A stretch of 64,000 nucleotides of DNA from Pseudomonas fluorescens (GCF_005938625.1 NZ_VCNJ01000014.1:1-64000), one strand, 5' to 3'; counted from the first letter of the stretch, positions 39,234 through 47,679 are shown. Notes: generated by a model not told the origin, from the letters alone. Numbers and translations are program-made.

Positions 39234-40025
39234 ATGCTCGTAGATTCCCATTGTCACCTTGATCGCCTCGACCTCGCCGCCCATGACGGCTCACTGGATG
39301 CTGCACTGGATGCGGCCCGTGGGCGCGGAGTAGGGCACTTCCTGTGCATCGGCGTGAGTGCTGACAACGCCGCCGACGTCAAAGCCCTGGCTGAGCGTTA
39401 TGACGATGTCGATTGTTCGGTCGGTGTGCATCCGCTCGATGTACAACCTGGCGCGGCGCCAGCGCTGGACTGGCTGTTGCACGAACTCAACCATCCGAAA
39501 GTGGTGGCGATCGGTGAAACCGGTCTGGATTATCACTACGAGCCGGAAGCTGCCGAATTGCAGCAGAAGTCATTCCGTCTGCACCTGCAAGCGGCGCAGC
39601 AGACCGGCAAACCGGTGATCATCCACACCCGTGGCGCCCGTGCCGATACCCTTGAATTGCTGCGCGAAGCGGCGTTGCCTCAGGCCGGTGTGCTGCATTG
39701 CTTCACAGAAGACTGGGACATGGCCAAAGCGGCGCTGGACATGGGTTATTACATTTCCCTGTCGGGCATCGTCACGTTCCGTAATGCCGATGCGTTGCGC
39801 GATGTCGCGAGCAAGGTCCCGGCGGATCGCTTGCTGGTGGAAACCGATTCACCGTATCTGGCGCCGATCCCTTATCGCGGCAAGCCGAACCTGCCGCAGT
39901 ACGTGCGCGAAGTAGCGGAGTTCCTGGCGATGCTGCGCGGGGAAAGCTACGAGCGTTTTGCCGAGCAGACCACCGAGAACTTCAAGCGTTTGTTCCCGCT
40001 GGCGAGTGTTAAATCTGCCCTGTAG
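39234..40025 (+). CDS. TatD-family metal-dependent hydrolase (YcfH-like)
   Basis: The 263-aa TIM-barrel hydrolase has the N-terminal metal motif VDSHCHLDRLDL, the GETGLDYHY glutamate, the VIIHTRGA histidine, HCFTEDWD and the LVETDSPYLAP aspartate. Such enzymes act as DNases or D-aminoacyl hydrolases. It follows pilZ as in other pseudomonads. Confidence 0.94.
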   Translation: MLVDSHCHLDRLDLAAHDGSLDAALDAARGRGVGHFLCIGVSADNAADVKALAERYDDVDCSVGVHPLDVQPGAAPALDWLLHELNHPKVVAIGETGLDYHYEPEAAELQQKSFRLHLQAAQQTGKPVIIHTRGARADTLELLREAALPQAGVLHCFTEDWDMAKAALDMGYYISLSGIVTFRNADALRDVASKVPADRLLVETDSPYLAPIPYRGKPNLPQYVREVAEFLAMLRGESYERFAEQTTENFKRLFPLASVKSAL

Positions 40026-40045
40026 CCGGTGGCCAAATCGCAGGC

Positions 40046-40163
40046 AAAAAAAACCCGGGTTCTGGGGGGTGAATCCGGGTTAAGACCATTAGGAGTAAAA
40101 CAAAGGCACGCGGTCCCTTGGTACCTTTACCGGCGCGACACTTGGGGGAGATGTCGCCCGACA
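40046..40163 (-). ncRNA. rgsA: Small RNA RgsA (P16)
   Basis: On the minus strand a roughly 115-nt RNA can be read. It begins near 40162 after a CAATACT -10-like box (40169-40175), has a 5' hairpin built on GGGCGACATC/GTGTCGCGCC, and ends in the terminator ACCCGGATTC...GAACCCGGGT followed by eight T. Its place between tatD and a TetR gene and its sequence match my memory of RgsA (PA2958.1), an RpoS-dependent stress sRNA. The extended -10 without a -35 box fits RpoS. The rest of the 350-nt gap holds the promoter of the TetR gene. Confidence 0.85.
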
Positions 40164-40376
40164 GTTCAAGTATTGATCAGTCTGGCGTGCAGTCCAGTTA
40201 GCCGGTCGGGGTTTTTAAACAAATTTGGAATACGTTCGCTTCAGTTGAGTTCTCATTGCGCCCAAAACGTTCTCAAAATGAACAAGAAACACAGATGTGG
40301 TCGGATGATCCGTGCATTTTTGCGCAAGTTAGGCATAATACGCGGCTTCGAATTTTGACCCTTCAGACCTTTTCTT

Positions 40377-41015
40377 ATGCACAAAGAACCTCGTAAGGTC
40401 CGTGAGTTTCGTCGCCGCGAGCAAGAAATTCTCGATACCGCGCTCAAGCTGTTCCTCGAACAAGGTGAAGACAGTGTCACCGTCGAGATGATTGCTGATG
40501 CCGTGGGTATCGGCAAAGGCACGATCTACAAGCACTTCAAATCCAAGGCCGAGATCTATCTGCGCCTGATGCTCGATTACGAGCGCGATTTGAACGAGCT
40601 GCTGCATTCGGCTGATGTCGACAAGGACAAGGAAGCGCTGTCCCGCGCCTACTTCGAATTCCGCATGCGCGACCCGCAGCGCTATCGCCTGTTCGACCGT
40701 CTCGAAGAGAAGGTCGTTAAAGGCAATCAGGTGCCGGAAATGGTCGAGGAGCTGCACAAGATCCGTGCCTCGAACTTCGAACGCCTGACCCTGCTGATCA
40801 AGGGCCGCATCAGCGAAGGCAAGCTTGAAGACGTGCCGCCGTACTTCCATTACTGCGCATCCTGGGCGTTGGTGCACGGCGCTGTCGCGCTGTATCACTC
40901 GCCGTTCTGGAGCAATGTGCTGGAAGATCAGGAAGGTTTCTTCCAGTTCCTGATGGACATCGGCGTGCGCATGGGCAACAAGCGCAAGCGTGATCCGGAA
41001 ACGCCGAGCAGCTGA
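40377..41015 (+). CDS. TetR-family transcriptional regulator (PA2957-like)
   Basis: The 212-aa protein has the TetR helix-turn-helix (EMIADAVGIGKGTIYKHFKSKAEIY region, about residues 37-58) and a variable ligand domain. A CATAAT -10-like box lies 40 nt upstream. From position it corresponds to the P. aeruginosa regulator next to rgsA. Ligand and targets are unknown. Confidence 0.92.
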   Translation: MHKEPRKVREFRRREQEILDTALKLFLEQGEDSVTVEMIADAVGIGKGTIYKHFKSKAEIYLRLMLDYERDLNELLHSADVDKDKEALSRAYFEFRMRDPQRYRLFDRLEEKVVKGNQVPEMVEELHKIRASNFERLTLLIKGRISEGKLEDVPPYFHYCASWALVHGAVALYHSPFWSNVLEDQEGFFQFLMDIGVRMGNKRKRDPETPSS

Positions 41016-41152
41016 GCCATTCAGCTGCCTTATTGCGCCATGATTTAGCTACATGACGCAGTACCGCAGGAATATACTCAGGCATAGGGCTTGCTAAAAC
41101 TTGATTTGTGAGTCAAGTTTTAGCGGCTCGAAATTCTTTCGCCGGAGTGATC

Positions 41153-42121
41153 ATGATCGTTGACCGACAAGGCAGGCGTTTTCGCAATTTGCGGATCAGC
41201 CTGACCTCAGCCTGCAATTACGCGTGTACCTATTGCGTGCCCAACGGCAAGCGGCTGGTGGCTGCGCAGGATGAGCTGTCGGCTGAAGCCATGGCCCGCG
41301 GCGTGGCGTATCTGATCGAAGCCGCCGGCATCGAGCGTCTGCGCATCACTGGCGGCGAGCCGCTGGTCAGCCCCAAGCTCGAATCGTTCATGACCGCTGT
41401 CGGCAAGATGGGCCTGGAAGACATCAGCCTGACGACCAACGGCCAACTCCTCGCGAAAAAACTCCCGCTGCTGGTGGATGCTGGTCTGCGACGCATCAAC
41501 GTGTCTCTCGATACCCTGGATGCCAGCGCCTTTCGCAGCATCGCCCGTGGCGGCGATCTGGCCACTGTGCTCGATGGCATGGACCAGGCCGCAGCGGCGG
41601 GGATGAAGATCAAGGTCAATATGGTGCCATTGCGCGGGCAAAACCTTGATCAAGTCATGCCACTGTTGGATTACTGCCTGGAACGTGGATACGAATTGCG
41701 CTTCATCGAGCTGATGCGCATGGGGCATCTGGCCAAGGACAACAATGCGTTCCTGCAACAGTTCGTCAGCCTGCAGCAGTTGCTGGAGCTGATTGGCGAA
41801 CGTTATGAGTACGCACAAACCGATGCACCAGTGGATGCCACGGCCGTGCGCTATGCGATCCCGGGGTTGGGCAACTTCGGTGTGATCGCCAACGAAAGCG
41901 TGCCGTTCTGCCGGACCTGCTCGCGCTTGCGCCTGTCGTCGACCGGTTGGCTGCATGGCTGCCTCTCGTCGAGTAACCGCCACTATGTTGGCGATCTGCT
42001 CGACAAGCCGCGCCATCAAGCACTGCCGGCGCTCCAGCGATTGCTGGTCAAGGCGTTGGGGGACAAGCAGGAAGTGGCCTTCTCGGGCGGCGCAACAGTC
42101 ATGAAAATCATCGGCGGCTGA
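41153..42121 (+). CDS. moaA: GTP 3',8-cyclase MoaA-type radical SAM protein
   Basis: The 322-aa protein has the radical SAM cluster C21, C25 and C28 (CNYACTYC), a second iron-sulfur site (FCRTCSRLRLSSTGWLHGC) and the C-terminal Gly-Gly (KIIGG) that MoaA needs for activity. MoaA converts GTP to 3',8-cH2GTP in molybdenum cofactor synthesis. The ATG at 41153 follows GGAG. Pseudomonads often carry more than one moaA; this one has no other moa gene beside it. Confidence 0.9.
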   Translation: MIVDRQGRRFRNLRISLTSACNYACTYCVPNGKRLVAAQDELSAEAMARGVAYLIEAAGIERLRITGGEPLVSPKLESFMTAVGKMGLEDISLTTNGQLLAKKLPLLVDAGLRRINVSLDTLDASAFRSIARGGDLATVLDGMDQAAAAGMKIKVNMVPLRGQNLDQVMPLLDYCLERGYELRFIELMRMGHLAKDNNAFLQQFVSLQQLLELIGERYEYAQTDAPVDATAVRYAIPGLGNFGVIANESVPFCRTCSRLRLSSTGWLHGCLSSSNRHYVGDLLDKPRHQALPALQRLLVKALGDKQEVAFSGGATVMKIIGG

Positions 42122-42130
42122 ACAACCGCT

Positions 42131-42194
42131 TTCGCGAGCAGGCTCGCTCCCACCTTGGAATGTGTTCCCCTGTGGGAGCGAGCCTGCTCGCGAA
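42131..42194. repeat. REP palindrome (TTCGCGAGCAGG type)
   Basis: The 64-nt repeat is a perfect match of TTCGCGAGCAGGCTCGCTCC with its complement around a short spacer, between moaA and the lipoprotein gene. Confidence 0.92.
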
Positions 42195-42290
42195 TACGAT
42201 TTAACAATCAATGAAGAACCAGAGCTGGCGCAAAAGCTGCATCCAACGGCCATTCGCCGGTTTTCCGTCACCGGCCTCTGGAGGAATAGG

Positions 42291-42896
42291 ATGCGTAGCC
42301 TGGTTTTGCTGCTGGCCGTTTTGGCGCTTGGCGGCTGTATGACTGTCAGCGATATGGCCGAAGGCACTCGCTATCAGATGAGCGACGCGGGCTTGCTGGA
42401 TCACAGCGACAGCCGTCGCGTGAACAATTTCCGCATTCAGCCGGACTCGTTCATCTACATCGCTCAAGGCGCGTTCGCACCGCCGGGTGGTTCTTACCCG
42501 CGCCCCAACGTCGTGGCCGAAGAGGCCTTCAAAGGCTTTGTCGAATACTTCCCGATGGTCCGCCGCGCCCGTGCTCCGGAAGGTCTCGATCAGGCGATGG
42601 GCGAAGCTCGCGATGCCGGTGCGCACTATCTGCTGTACACGCGTTTCGCCAAGGCTGATGACCGCATTGGCAACTCCGACGAGTGGCTCGATGAAGAAGC
42701 CGTGGATCGTCTCGGCATCGACGGCGGCGTGATTCAGATCATGTTGATCGAGACCAGCACCCAGTATTTGATTGATACTGCACGGATCAAGAGTCGTGGC
42801 GGTTTACTGACGTTCCACGACAGCAAGCCCGAAGACCTGATCGGCCCGCCGCTGGCACAGTACGCGCGCAGCCTGTTGGGAGTCGGCGACCAATAA
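42291..42896 (+). CDS. DUF4823 lipoprotein
   Basis: The 201-aa protein has a lipoprotein signal (MRSLVLLLAVLALGGC, lipobox LGGC) and the DUF4823 body. GGAGGAATAGG immediately precedes the ATG at 42291. It is probably an outer-membrane lipoprotein of unknown function, followed 16 nt later by the DUF1285 gene in the same direction. Confidence 0.88.
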   Translation: MRSLVLLLAVLALGGCMTVSDMAEGTRYQMSDAGLLDHSDSRRVNNFRIQPDSFIYIAQGAFAPPGGSYPRPNVVAEEAFKGFVEYFPMVRRARAPEGLDQAMGEARDAGAHYLLYTRFAKADDRIGNSDEWLDEEAVDRLGIDGGVIQIMLIETSTQYLIDTARIKSRGGLLTFHDSKPEDLIGPPLAQYARSLLGVGDQ

Positions 42897-42912
42897 TTCA
42901 AAGGAGAACGCC

Positions 42913-43473
42913 ATGAGTGGCCCGCAAAAAGCCAATGACCTGTTGGGACAAATCCCAAAAACCAAAGGCCTTCCGCCGGTGCATTTGTGGAACCCGGACT
43001 TCTGCGGCGACATCGACATGCGCATCGCCCGCGACGGCACCTGGTATTACCTGGGCACGCCGATCGGGCGCAAGCCGATGGTCAAATTGTTCTCCACGAT
43101 CATGCGCCGCGATGGCGATGACTACTTCCTGATCACCCCGGTCGAGAAGGTCGGAATCAAGGTCGACGATGCGCCGTTCGTGGCAATTGCGGTCGAGGTT
43201 GAAGGCGAGGGGGAGGCGCAGCTTTTGCGTTTTATCACCAACGTTGATGAAACCGCCGAGGCCGGGCCGCAGCATCCGATCCGCGTCGAGATTGATCCGA
43301 CGACGCAAGAGCCTGCGCCTTACGTGCATGTACGCACCAACCTCGAAGCGTTGATCCACCGCAATGTGTTCTACCAACTGGTGGAACTGGCGGTCAGTCG
43401 TGAGATCGATGGCCAACGTTGGTTGGGCGTATGGAGCGGCGGCGAGTTCTTTCGCATCGGCCTCGAACCCTGA
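42913..43473 (+). CDS. DUF1285 protein
   Basis: The 186-aa cytoplasmic protein has the family's KGLPPVHLWNP opening and RDGTWYYLGTPIGRKPMVKLF. The fold is a two-domain beta-rich structure of unknown function. AAGGAG lies before the ATG. It is probably co-transcribed with the DUF4823 gene. Confidence 0.88.
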   Translation: MSGPQKANDLLGQIPKTKGLPPVHLWNPDFCGDIDMRIARDGTWYYLGTPIGRKPMVKLFSTIMRRDGDDYFLITPVEKVGIKVDDAPFVAIAVEVEGEGEAQLLRFITNVDETAEAGPQHPIRVEIDPTTQEPAPYVHVRTNLEALIHRNVFYQLVELAVSREIDGQRWLGVWSGGEFFRIGLEP

Positions 43474-43482
43474 ACACAACCC

Positions 43483-43580
43483 CCCCTGTAGGAGTGAGCC
43501 TGCTCGCGATAACGGTGGATCAGTCGATATTTATGGTGACTGATCCACCGCGATCGCGAGCAGGCTCACTCCTACAGGGG
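43483..43580. repeat. REP palindrome (CTGTAGGAGTGAGCC type), left of gntR
   Basis: A 98-nt inverted repeat CCCCTGTAGGAGTGAGCCTG...CAGGCTCACTCCTACAGGGG. A sibling lies at 44400-44490, so the gntR gene is bracketed by two copies. Confidence 0.9.
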
Positions 43581-43614
43581 TTTGTATTTCAGCTTTAAAT
43601 CCTGATTGACACCC

Positions 43615-43629
43615 AATCATATGATGATT
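43615..43629. promoter_or_regulatory. Candidate operator AATCATATGATGATT upstream of gntR
   Basis: It contains the perfect palindrome ATCATATGAT. Read on the minus strand it matches a sequence at 46524-46538 upstream of araF in 13 of 15 positions. This suggests one regulator, probably the adjacent GntR protein, binds both. Confidence 0.55.
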
Positions 43630-43666
43630 AGCTTGATCACCCATCGCGATCCGCTTTGAGGTGTTC

Positions 43667-44383
43667 ATGTCCAGCAGCTTTCATGCGTCGACCGTTGACT
43701 GGCTGGGCAGCTGGATCGCCGCTGGCCAGGTCAAACCCGGGCAGACGATCAAAGTCGAGGCCGATCTGGGCGAACAGCTCGGCGTCAGCCGCACGGTCAT
43801 CCGCGAAGCGATCAAAACCCTCGTCGCCAAAGGCATGCTCGAAGTGGGGCCGAAAGTCGGCACCCGCGTACTCCCCGTGCGGCGCTGGAATCTGTTTGAT
43901 CCGCAAGTCGTCGGTTGGCTATCGCGCAACGGTTTGCCGGAAAACTTCGTCGATGACTTGCTCGACCTGCGCCGCACCATCGAACCCATGGCCGTACGCT
44001 GGGCCTGCGAGCGGGCGACCCTGGAACAGATCGAAGCGGTGCAACTGGCCTACAACGCCCTTGAGCGCGCGGTCGACAGCGGCATCGATTACAACCGCGC
44101 CGATCAGGTCTTCCACGAATGCATCCTCGCCGCCAGCCACAATCAATTTATCGAACAAATGGTCCCGGCCCTTGGTGCGCTGCTTGCGGTGTCGTTTGAA
44201 GTTTCTGCGGCCGACCCGGATGAACTGCGCCGTACCTTGCCGATCCACAAAGACATGGCTGATGCCATCGCCGCCCGCGATTCCGCACGTGGCGTTTGGG
44301 CGTGTATGACCCTGATCGACAACGCAGACCTGGCAATCAAACGCTTCTACCCGAAAGTCATGGCTGACAAAAAAGCCGGCTAA
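43667..44383 (+). CDS. GntR/FadR-family (FCD) regulator, DgoR-like
   Basis: The 238-aa protein has an N-terminal winged helix (LGEQLGVSRTVIREAIKTLVAKGMLE) and a C-terminal all-helical FCD effector domain with metal-ligand histidines. Such regulators commonly repress sugar-acid catabolic genes and are released by the substrate or a lactone or keto-acid intermediate. The ATG at 43667 follows GAGG; the GTG at 43661 is less likely. It is followed by the lactonase and dehydrogenase genes and lies upstream of the dgo operon, so it is a plausible DgoR equivalent. Confidence 0.88.
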   Translation: MSSSFHASTVDWLGSWIAAGQVKPGQTIKVEADLGEQLGVSRTVIREAIKTLVAKGMLEVGPKVGTRVLPVRRWNLFDPQVVGWLSRNGLPENFVDDLLDLRRTIEPMAVRWACERATLEQIEAVQLAYNALERAVDSGIDYNRADQVFHECILAASHNQFIEQMVPALGALLAVSFEVSAADPDELRRTLPIHKDMADAIAARDSARGVWACMTLIDNADLAIKRFYPKVMADKKAG

Positions 44384-44399
44384 ACACACAGATTCCCCC

Positions 44400-44490
44400 C
44401 TGTAGGAGTGAGCCTGCTCGCGATAGCGTCGTATCAGGCAAAGCGGATTCGACTGATCCACCGCGATCGCGAGCAGGCTCACTCCTACAG
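44400..44490. repeat. REP palindrome (CTGTAGGAGTGAGCC type), right of gntR
   Basis: A 91-nt inverted repeat with the same outer arms as the copy at 43483 and a similar core (GATCCACCGCGATCGCGAG), but a diverged spacer. Confidence 0.9.
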
Positions 44491-44518
44491 TAAAAACAAG
44501 AACATTGGAGACCGTTAT

Positions 44519-45394
44519 ATGCCGTGGACCGCCCTGACCCAACACCGCGCCCAACTCGGTGAAGGCCCGTTCTGGGACGCGCCGACCCAAGCGCTGTACT
44601 GGGTAGACATCGCTGGCAAACAGGCCCTACGCCTGATCGGCCAGAACGTGCAGATCTGGCAAATGCCCGAGCACGTTTCTGCGTTCATCCCCTGCGCCAG
44701 AGGCGATGCACTGGTGACCCTGAGCAGCGGCGTCTACCGTCTCGATCTCGACTCCCCGGGTCTCGAACCACGTCTGACGCTGTTCTGTGTCGCCGACCCG
44801 CAACCCGGCAATCGCCCCAATGAAGCACGTTGCGATGCTCAGGGCCGGTTGTGGCTCGGCACCATGCAAAACAACATCGGTGAGCAGGGTGAAGATCTGC
44901 CGATCACTCGTCGCTCCGGTGGCCTGTTCCGGATCGATTCGGATAAGCGCGTCACGCCTTTGCTGCGTGGCCTGGGCATACCCAACACGCTGCTGTGGAG
45001 TGACGACGGCACCACACTGCTGTTCGGTGACAGCCTCGACAGCACGTTGCACCGCTATTTCATTCACACCGACGGCAACCTCGATGCTGCGCAAGTCTGG
45101 TACGGCCCCGATCAGCAGGGCGGTCCGGACGGCTCGGCGATGGATGCCGAAGGATTCGTGTGGAATGCCCGTTGGGACGGCAGTTGTCTGCTGCGGCTGA
45201 CGCCTGATGGCAAGGTCGAGCGCAAAATCGATCTGCCCGTCAGTCGCCCGACCAGTTGTGTGTTCGGCGGTGAAGACCTGAAAACCCTGTTCATCACCAG
45301 CGCCCAGAGCCCGCACAACCATCCATTGGATGGTGCAGTGCTGTCGATGCGCGTGGATGTCGCAGGAAAACTCTGTACGCGCTTTGCGGAATAA
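44519..45394 (+). CDS. SMP-30/gluconolactonase-family sugar lactonase
   Basis: The 291-aa beta-propeller protein has the family motifs LGEGPFWD (metal glutamate), RPNEARCDAQGRLWLGTM and the SDDGTTLLFGDS aspartate segment. It most likely hydrolyses the sugar 1,4- or 1,5-lactone produced by the dehydrogenase encoded next, in D-galactose or L-arabinose oxidation. TTGGAG precedes the ATG at 44519. Confidence 0.9.
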   Translation: MPWTALTQHRAQLGEGPFWDAPTQALYWVDIAGKQALRLIGQNVQIWQMPEHVSAFIPCARGDALVTLSSGVYRLDLDSPGLEPRLTLFCVADPQPGNRPNEARCDAQGRLWLGTMQNNIGEQGEDLPITRRSGGLFRIDSDKRVTPLLRGLGIPNTLLWSDDGTTLLFGDSLDSTLHRYFIHTDGNLDAAQVWYGPDQQGGPDGSAMDAEGFVWNARWDGSCLLRLTPDGKVERKIDLPVSRPTSCVFGGEDLKTLFITSAQSPHNHPLDGAVLSMRVDVAGKLCTRFAE

Positions 45395-45395
45395 A

Positions 45396-45511
45396 TCCCA
45401 AAATATGGGATGCAAAATTATATATTGAGATTATTTGGTAGTCGGGTTTATAGTCGGCTGCAGCAGTAACACGCACTCACACTTAAAAAGAACAAAACAG
45501 GTGAAGTGATG
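45396..45511 (+). promoter_or_regulatory. Promoter/operator copy A, repeated at 61118
   Basis: The sequence starts one base after the lactonase stop with the inverted repeat TCCCA-AAATA-TGGGA, then ATGCAAAATTATATATTGAG. The -35 TTGAGA (45425-45430) and -10 TATAGT (45449-45454) are 18 nt apart, and AACAAAACAGGTGAAGTGATG at the end has a GGTGAAG-type ribosome site. The first 37 nt match copy B in 35 positions and the last 22 in 21. The palindrome overlapping the promoter edge is a probable regulator site. Confidence 0.8.
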
Positions 45512-45673
45512 CAGCGAATTTCCATCGCACTCCCATGCGGAGTCCGCGTCTCGCAACGGCTCGATGCCGTCGGTGGCGCCTGCCTGTTTTGTTCCCAACG
45601 CATTCCGAGCCGGACATCGTCAGATGCCCGGTTTTTTTGCGCCGGCGAAACAGGAGTCCTGCTCCATGACTGA
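45509..45673 (+). CDS. Small leader ORF (54 aa), possible dgoK 5' remnant
   Basis: The ATG at 45509 has the same ribosome site as dgoK (ACAGGTGAAG). It opens 54 codons, MQRISIALPCGVRVSQRLDA onward, with four cysteines including CLFC, ending 8 nt inside the dehydrogenase start. The first codons align with dgoK (the DNA ATCGCRCTC and the residues IAL...G are shared), so it may be the eroded beginning of a dgoK copy. A terminator hairpin lies inside it. It could be a leader peptide or a chance frame. Confidence 0.4.
   Translation: MQRISIALPCGVRVSQRLDAVGGACLFCSQRIPSRTSSDARFFCAGETGVLLHD
45610..45638 (+). terminator. Terminator-like hairpin upstream of the dehydrogenase
   Basis: CCGGACATC pairs with GATGCCCGG around GTCA (eight of nine pairs), followed by seven T. 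It lies between promoter copy A and the dehydrogenase gene, inside the small leader ORF, so it may attenuate the operon. Confidence 0.7.
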
Positions 45674-46484
45674 ACCTCTTTCCCTGCCGCCGGTGCCCGC
45701 ACCGCCGAAGGGCGAGCGACTGCAAAACAAAGTGGTGTTGCTCACCGGCGCCGCGCAAGGCATCGGCGAAGCCATCGTCGCCGCTTTCGCCTCGCAGCAA
45801 GCAAAACTGGTGATCAGCGATATCCAGGCCGAGAAAGTCGAGCAAGTCGCCGCCCATTGGCGTGAGCAGGGCTTTGATGTGCAGGCGCTGAAGGCTGACG
45901 TTTCGCGTCAGCAGGATCTGCATGCCATGGCCAAACTCGCTGTTGAACTGCACGGGCGCATCGACGTGCTGGTCAACTGCGCCGGGGTCAACGTATTTCG
46001 CGATCCATTGGAAATGACCGAAGAAGACTGGCATCGCTGCTTCGCCATCGATCTGGACGGCGCCTGGTTCGGCTGCAAAGCGGCGCTGCCACAGATGATC
46101 GAGCAGGGTGTTGGCAGCATCATCAACATTGCCTCGACCCACTCCAGCCACATTATTCCCGGCTGCTTCCCGTATCCGGTGGCCAAGCACGGTTTGCTCG
46201 GCCTGACCCGCGCACTCGGCATCGAATACGCCGCGAAGGGCATTCGCGTCAACGCCATCGCACCCGGCTACATCGAAACGCAACTGAACGTCGATTACTG
46301 GAACGGTTTCGCCGACCCGCACGCCGAGCGTCAGCGCGCCTTCGATCTGCACCCGCCGAAACGCATCGGTCAGCCGCTGGAAGTGGCGATGACTGCGGTG
46401 TTTCTGGCCAGTGATGAAGCACCGTTTATCAACGCGTCATGCATCACCATCGATGGTGGCCGCTCGGTGATGTACCACGACTGA
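45666..46484 (+). CDS. Short-chain dehydrogenase, probable D-galactose/L-arabinose 1-dehydrogenase
   Basis: The 272-aa NAD(P) enzyme has TGAAQGIG (residues 27-34), NCAGVN, the catalytic serine in IASTHSS and YPVAKHG. The context (lactonase before it, pentose/hexose ABC importer after it, dgo genes nearby) points to oxidation of an aldose to its lactone. The ATG at 45666 follows CAGGAG. The nearest family candidates are GalD-type galactose dehydrogenases; the exact sugar is inferred. Confidence 0.85.
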   Translation: MTEPLSLPPVPAPPKGERLQNKVVLLTGAAQGIGEAIVAAFASQQAKLVISDIQAEKVEQVAAHWREQGFDVQALKADVSRQQDLHAMAKLAVELHGRIDVLVNCAGVNVFRDPLEMTEEDWHRCFAIDLDGAWFGCKAALPQMIEQGVGSIINIASTHSSHIIPGCFPYPVAKHGLLGLTRALGIEYAAKGIRVNAIAPGYIETQLNVDYWNGFADPHAERQRAFDLHPPKRIGQPLEVAMTAVFLASDEAPFINASCITIDGGRSVMYHD

Positions 46485-46523
46485 GCGCTGCAGCTTTCAC
46501 GCGGATAGATCCGGGTGAAATGC

Positions 46524-46540
46524 AATCATCATACGATATG
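46524..46540. promoter_or_regulatory. Candidate operator AATCATCATACGATATG upstream of araF
   Basis: It matches the minus-strand reading of the gntR upstream site (43615-43629) in 13 of 15 positions, about 80 nt before the araF start, and is flanked by an AT-rich possible promoter. Confidence 0.55.
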
Positions 46541-46621
46541 ACTATTTTCAACAGGCTTTGCAGGAACACGCTTTAACGCTTTTCAAAACATTGCTCAAAA
46601 AAAATAACAAGGAGTCAGCTT

Positions 46622-47626
46622 ATGAAACGTCGTTTCGGGATTCGTACCCTGTGCACTACCGCCCTGGCGGTCACTGCATTCAGCCTGAGCAGTTCGCTGC
46701 TCGCTGCCGACACCGTGAAAATCGGTTTTCTGGTCAAGCAGGCTGAAGAGCCGTGGTTCCAGACCGAGTGGGCCTTCGCCGAGAAAGCCGCCAAGGACAA
46801 AGGTTTCGAACTGATCAAGATCGCTGTGCCGGATGGCGAGAAAACCCTCTCGGCCATCGACAGCCTCGCTGCCAACGGCGCCAAGGGCTTTGTGATCTGC
46901 CCGCCGGATGTGTCGCTCGGCCCGGCAATCATGGCCAAAGCCAAACTCAATGATCTGAAAGTGATTGCTGTCGATGACCGTTTCGTCGACGCCAACGGCA
47001 AGTTCATGGAAGACGTGCCGTACCTCGGCATGGCCGCGTTCGAGGTCGGCCAGAAGCAGGGCAACGCCATGGTCGCCGAAGCGAAAAAGCGTAACTGGGA
47101 CTGGAAAGACACCTACGCGGTGGTCAACACCTATAACGAACTCGACACCGGCAAGAAGCGCACCGACGGCTCGGTAAAGTCCCTCGAAGATGCCGGTATG
47201 CCGAAAGACCACATTCTGTTCGCCGCACTGAAAACCCTCGACGTACCGGGCAGCATGGACGCGACCAACTCGGCGCTGGTGAAACTGCCGAGCGCGGCGA
47301 AAAACCTGATCATCGGCGGCATGAACGACAACACCGTGCTCGGCGGCGTGCGCGCCACTGAAGCGGCCGGGTTCGCCGCCGCCAACGTGATCGGCATCGG
47401 TATCAACGGTACCGACGCCATCGGCGAACTGAAAAAGCCTAACAGCGGCTTCTTCGGCTCGATGCTGCCAAGCCCGCACATCGAAGGCTACAAGACTGCC
47501 GAGATGATGTACGAGTGGGTGACCACCGGCAAAGAACCGCCGAAGTACACCGCGATGGACGACGTCACCCTGATCACCCGCGAAAACTTCAAGCAAGAGC
47601 TGGAAAAAATCGGCTTGTGGAACTGA
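46622..47626 (+). CDS. araF: Sugar ABC transporter substrate-binding protein (AraF-like)
   Basis: The 334-aa periplasmic protein has a Sec signal ending ...SSLLAADTVKIGF and the two-lobe type I periplasmic fold. KIGFLVKQAEEPWFQTEW, VDDRFVDANGK and the INGTDAIGEL hinge are typical of L-arabinose-binding proteins, which also bind D-galactose. AAGGAG precedes the ATG. It heads araFGH. Confidence 0.92.
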   Translation: MKRRFGIRTLCTTALAVTAFSLSSSLLAADTVKIGFLVKQAEEPWFQTEWAFAEKAAKDKGFELIKIAVPDGEKTLSAIDSLAANGAKGFVICPPDVSLGPAIMAKAKLNDLKVIAVDDRFVDANGKFMEDVPYLGMAAFEVGQKQGNAMVAEAKKRNWDWKDTYAVVNTYNELDTGKKRTDGSVKSLEDAGMPKDHILFAALKTLDVPGSMDATNSALVKLPSAAKNLIIGGMNDNTVLGGVRATEAAGFAAANVIGIGINGTDAIGELKKPNSGFFGSMLPSPHIEGYKTAEMMYEWVTTGKEPPKYTAMDDVTLITRENFKQELEKIGLWN

Positions 47627-47679
47627 TGCCGCGACGGCCCGGGCAGCCGGGCCGTTTTCTGGTGTGAAGAGGTGGCTTT

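Noticed and set aside
40029..40358. Plus-strand open frame of 109 codons after tatD
   Set aside because: It runs over the RgsA sRNA and its terminator, lacks a ribosome site and has no protein character.
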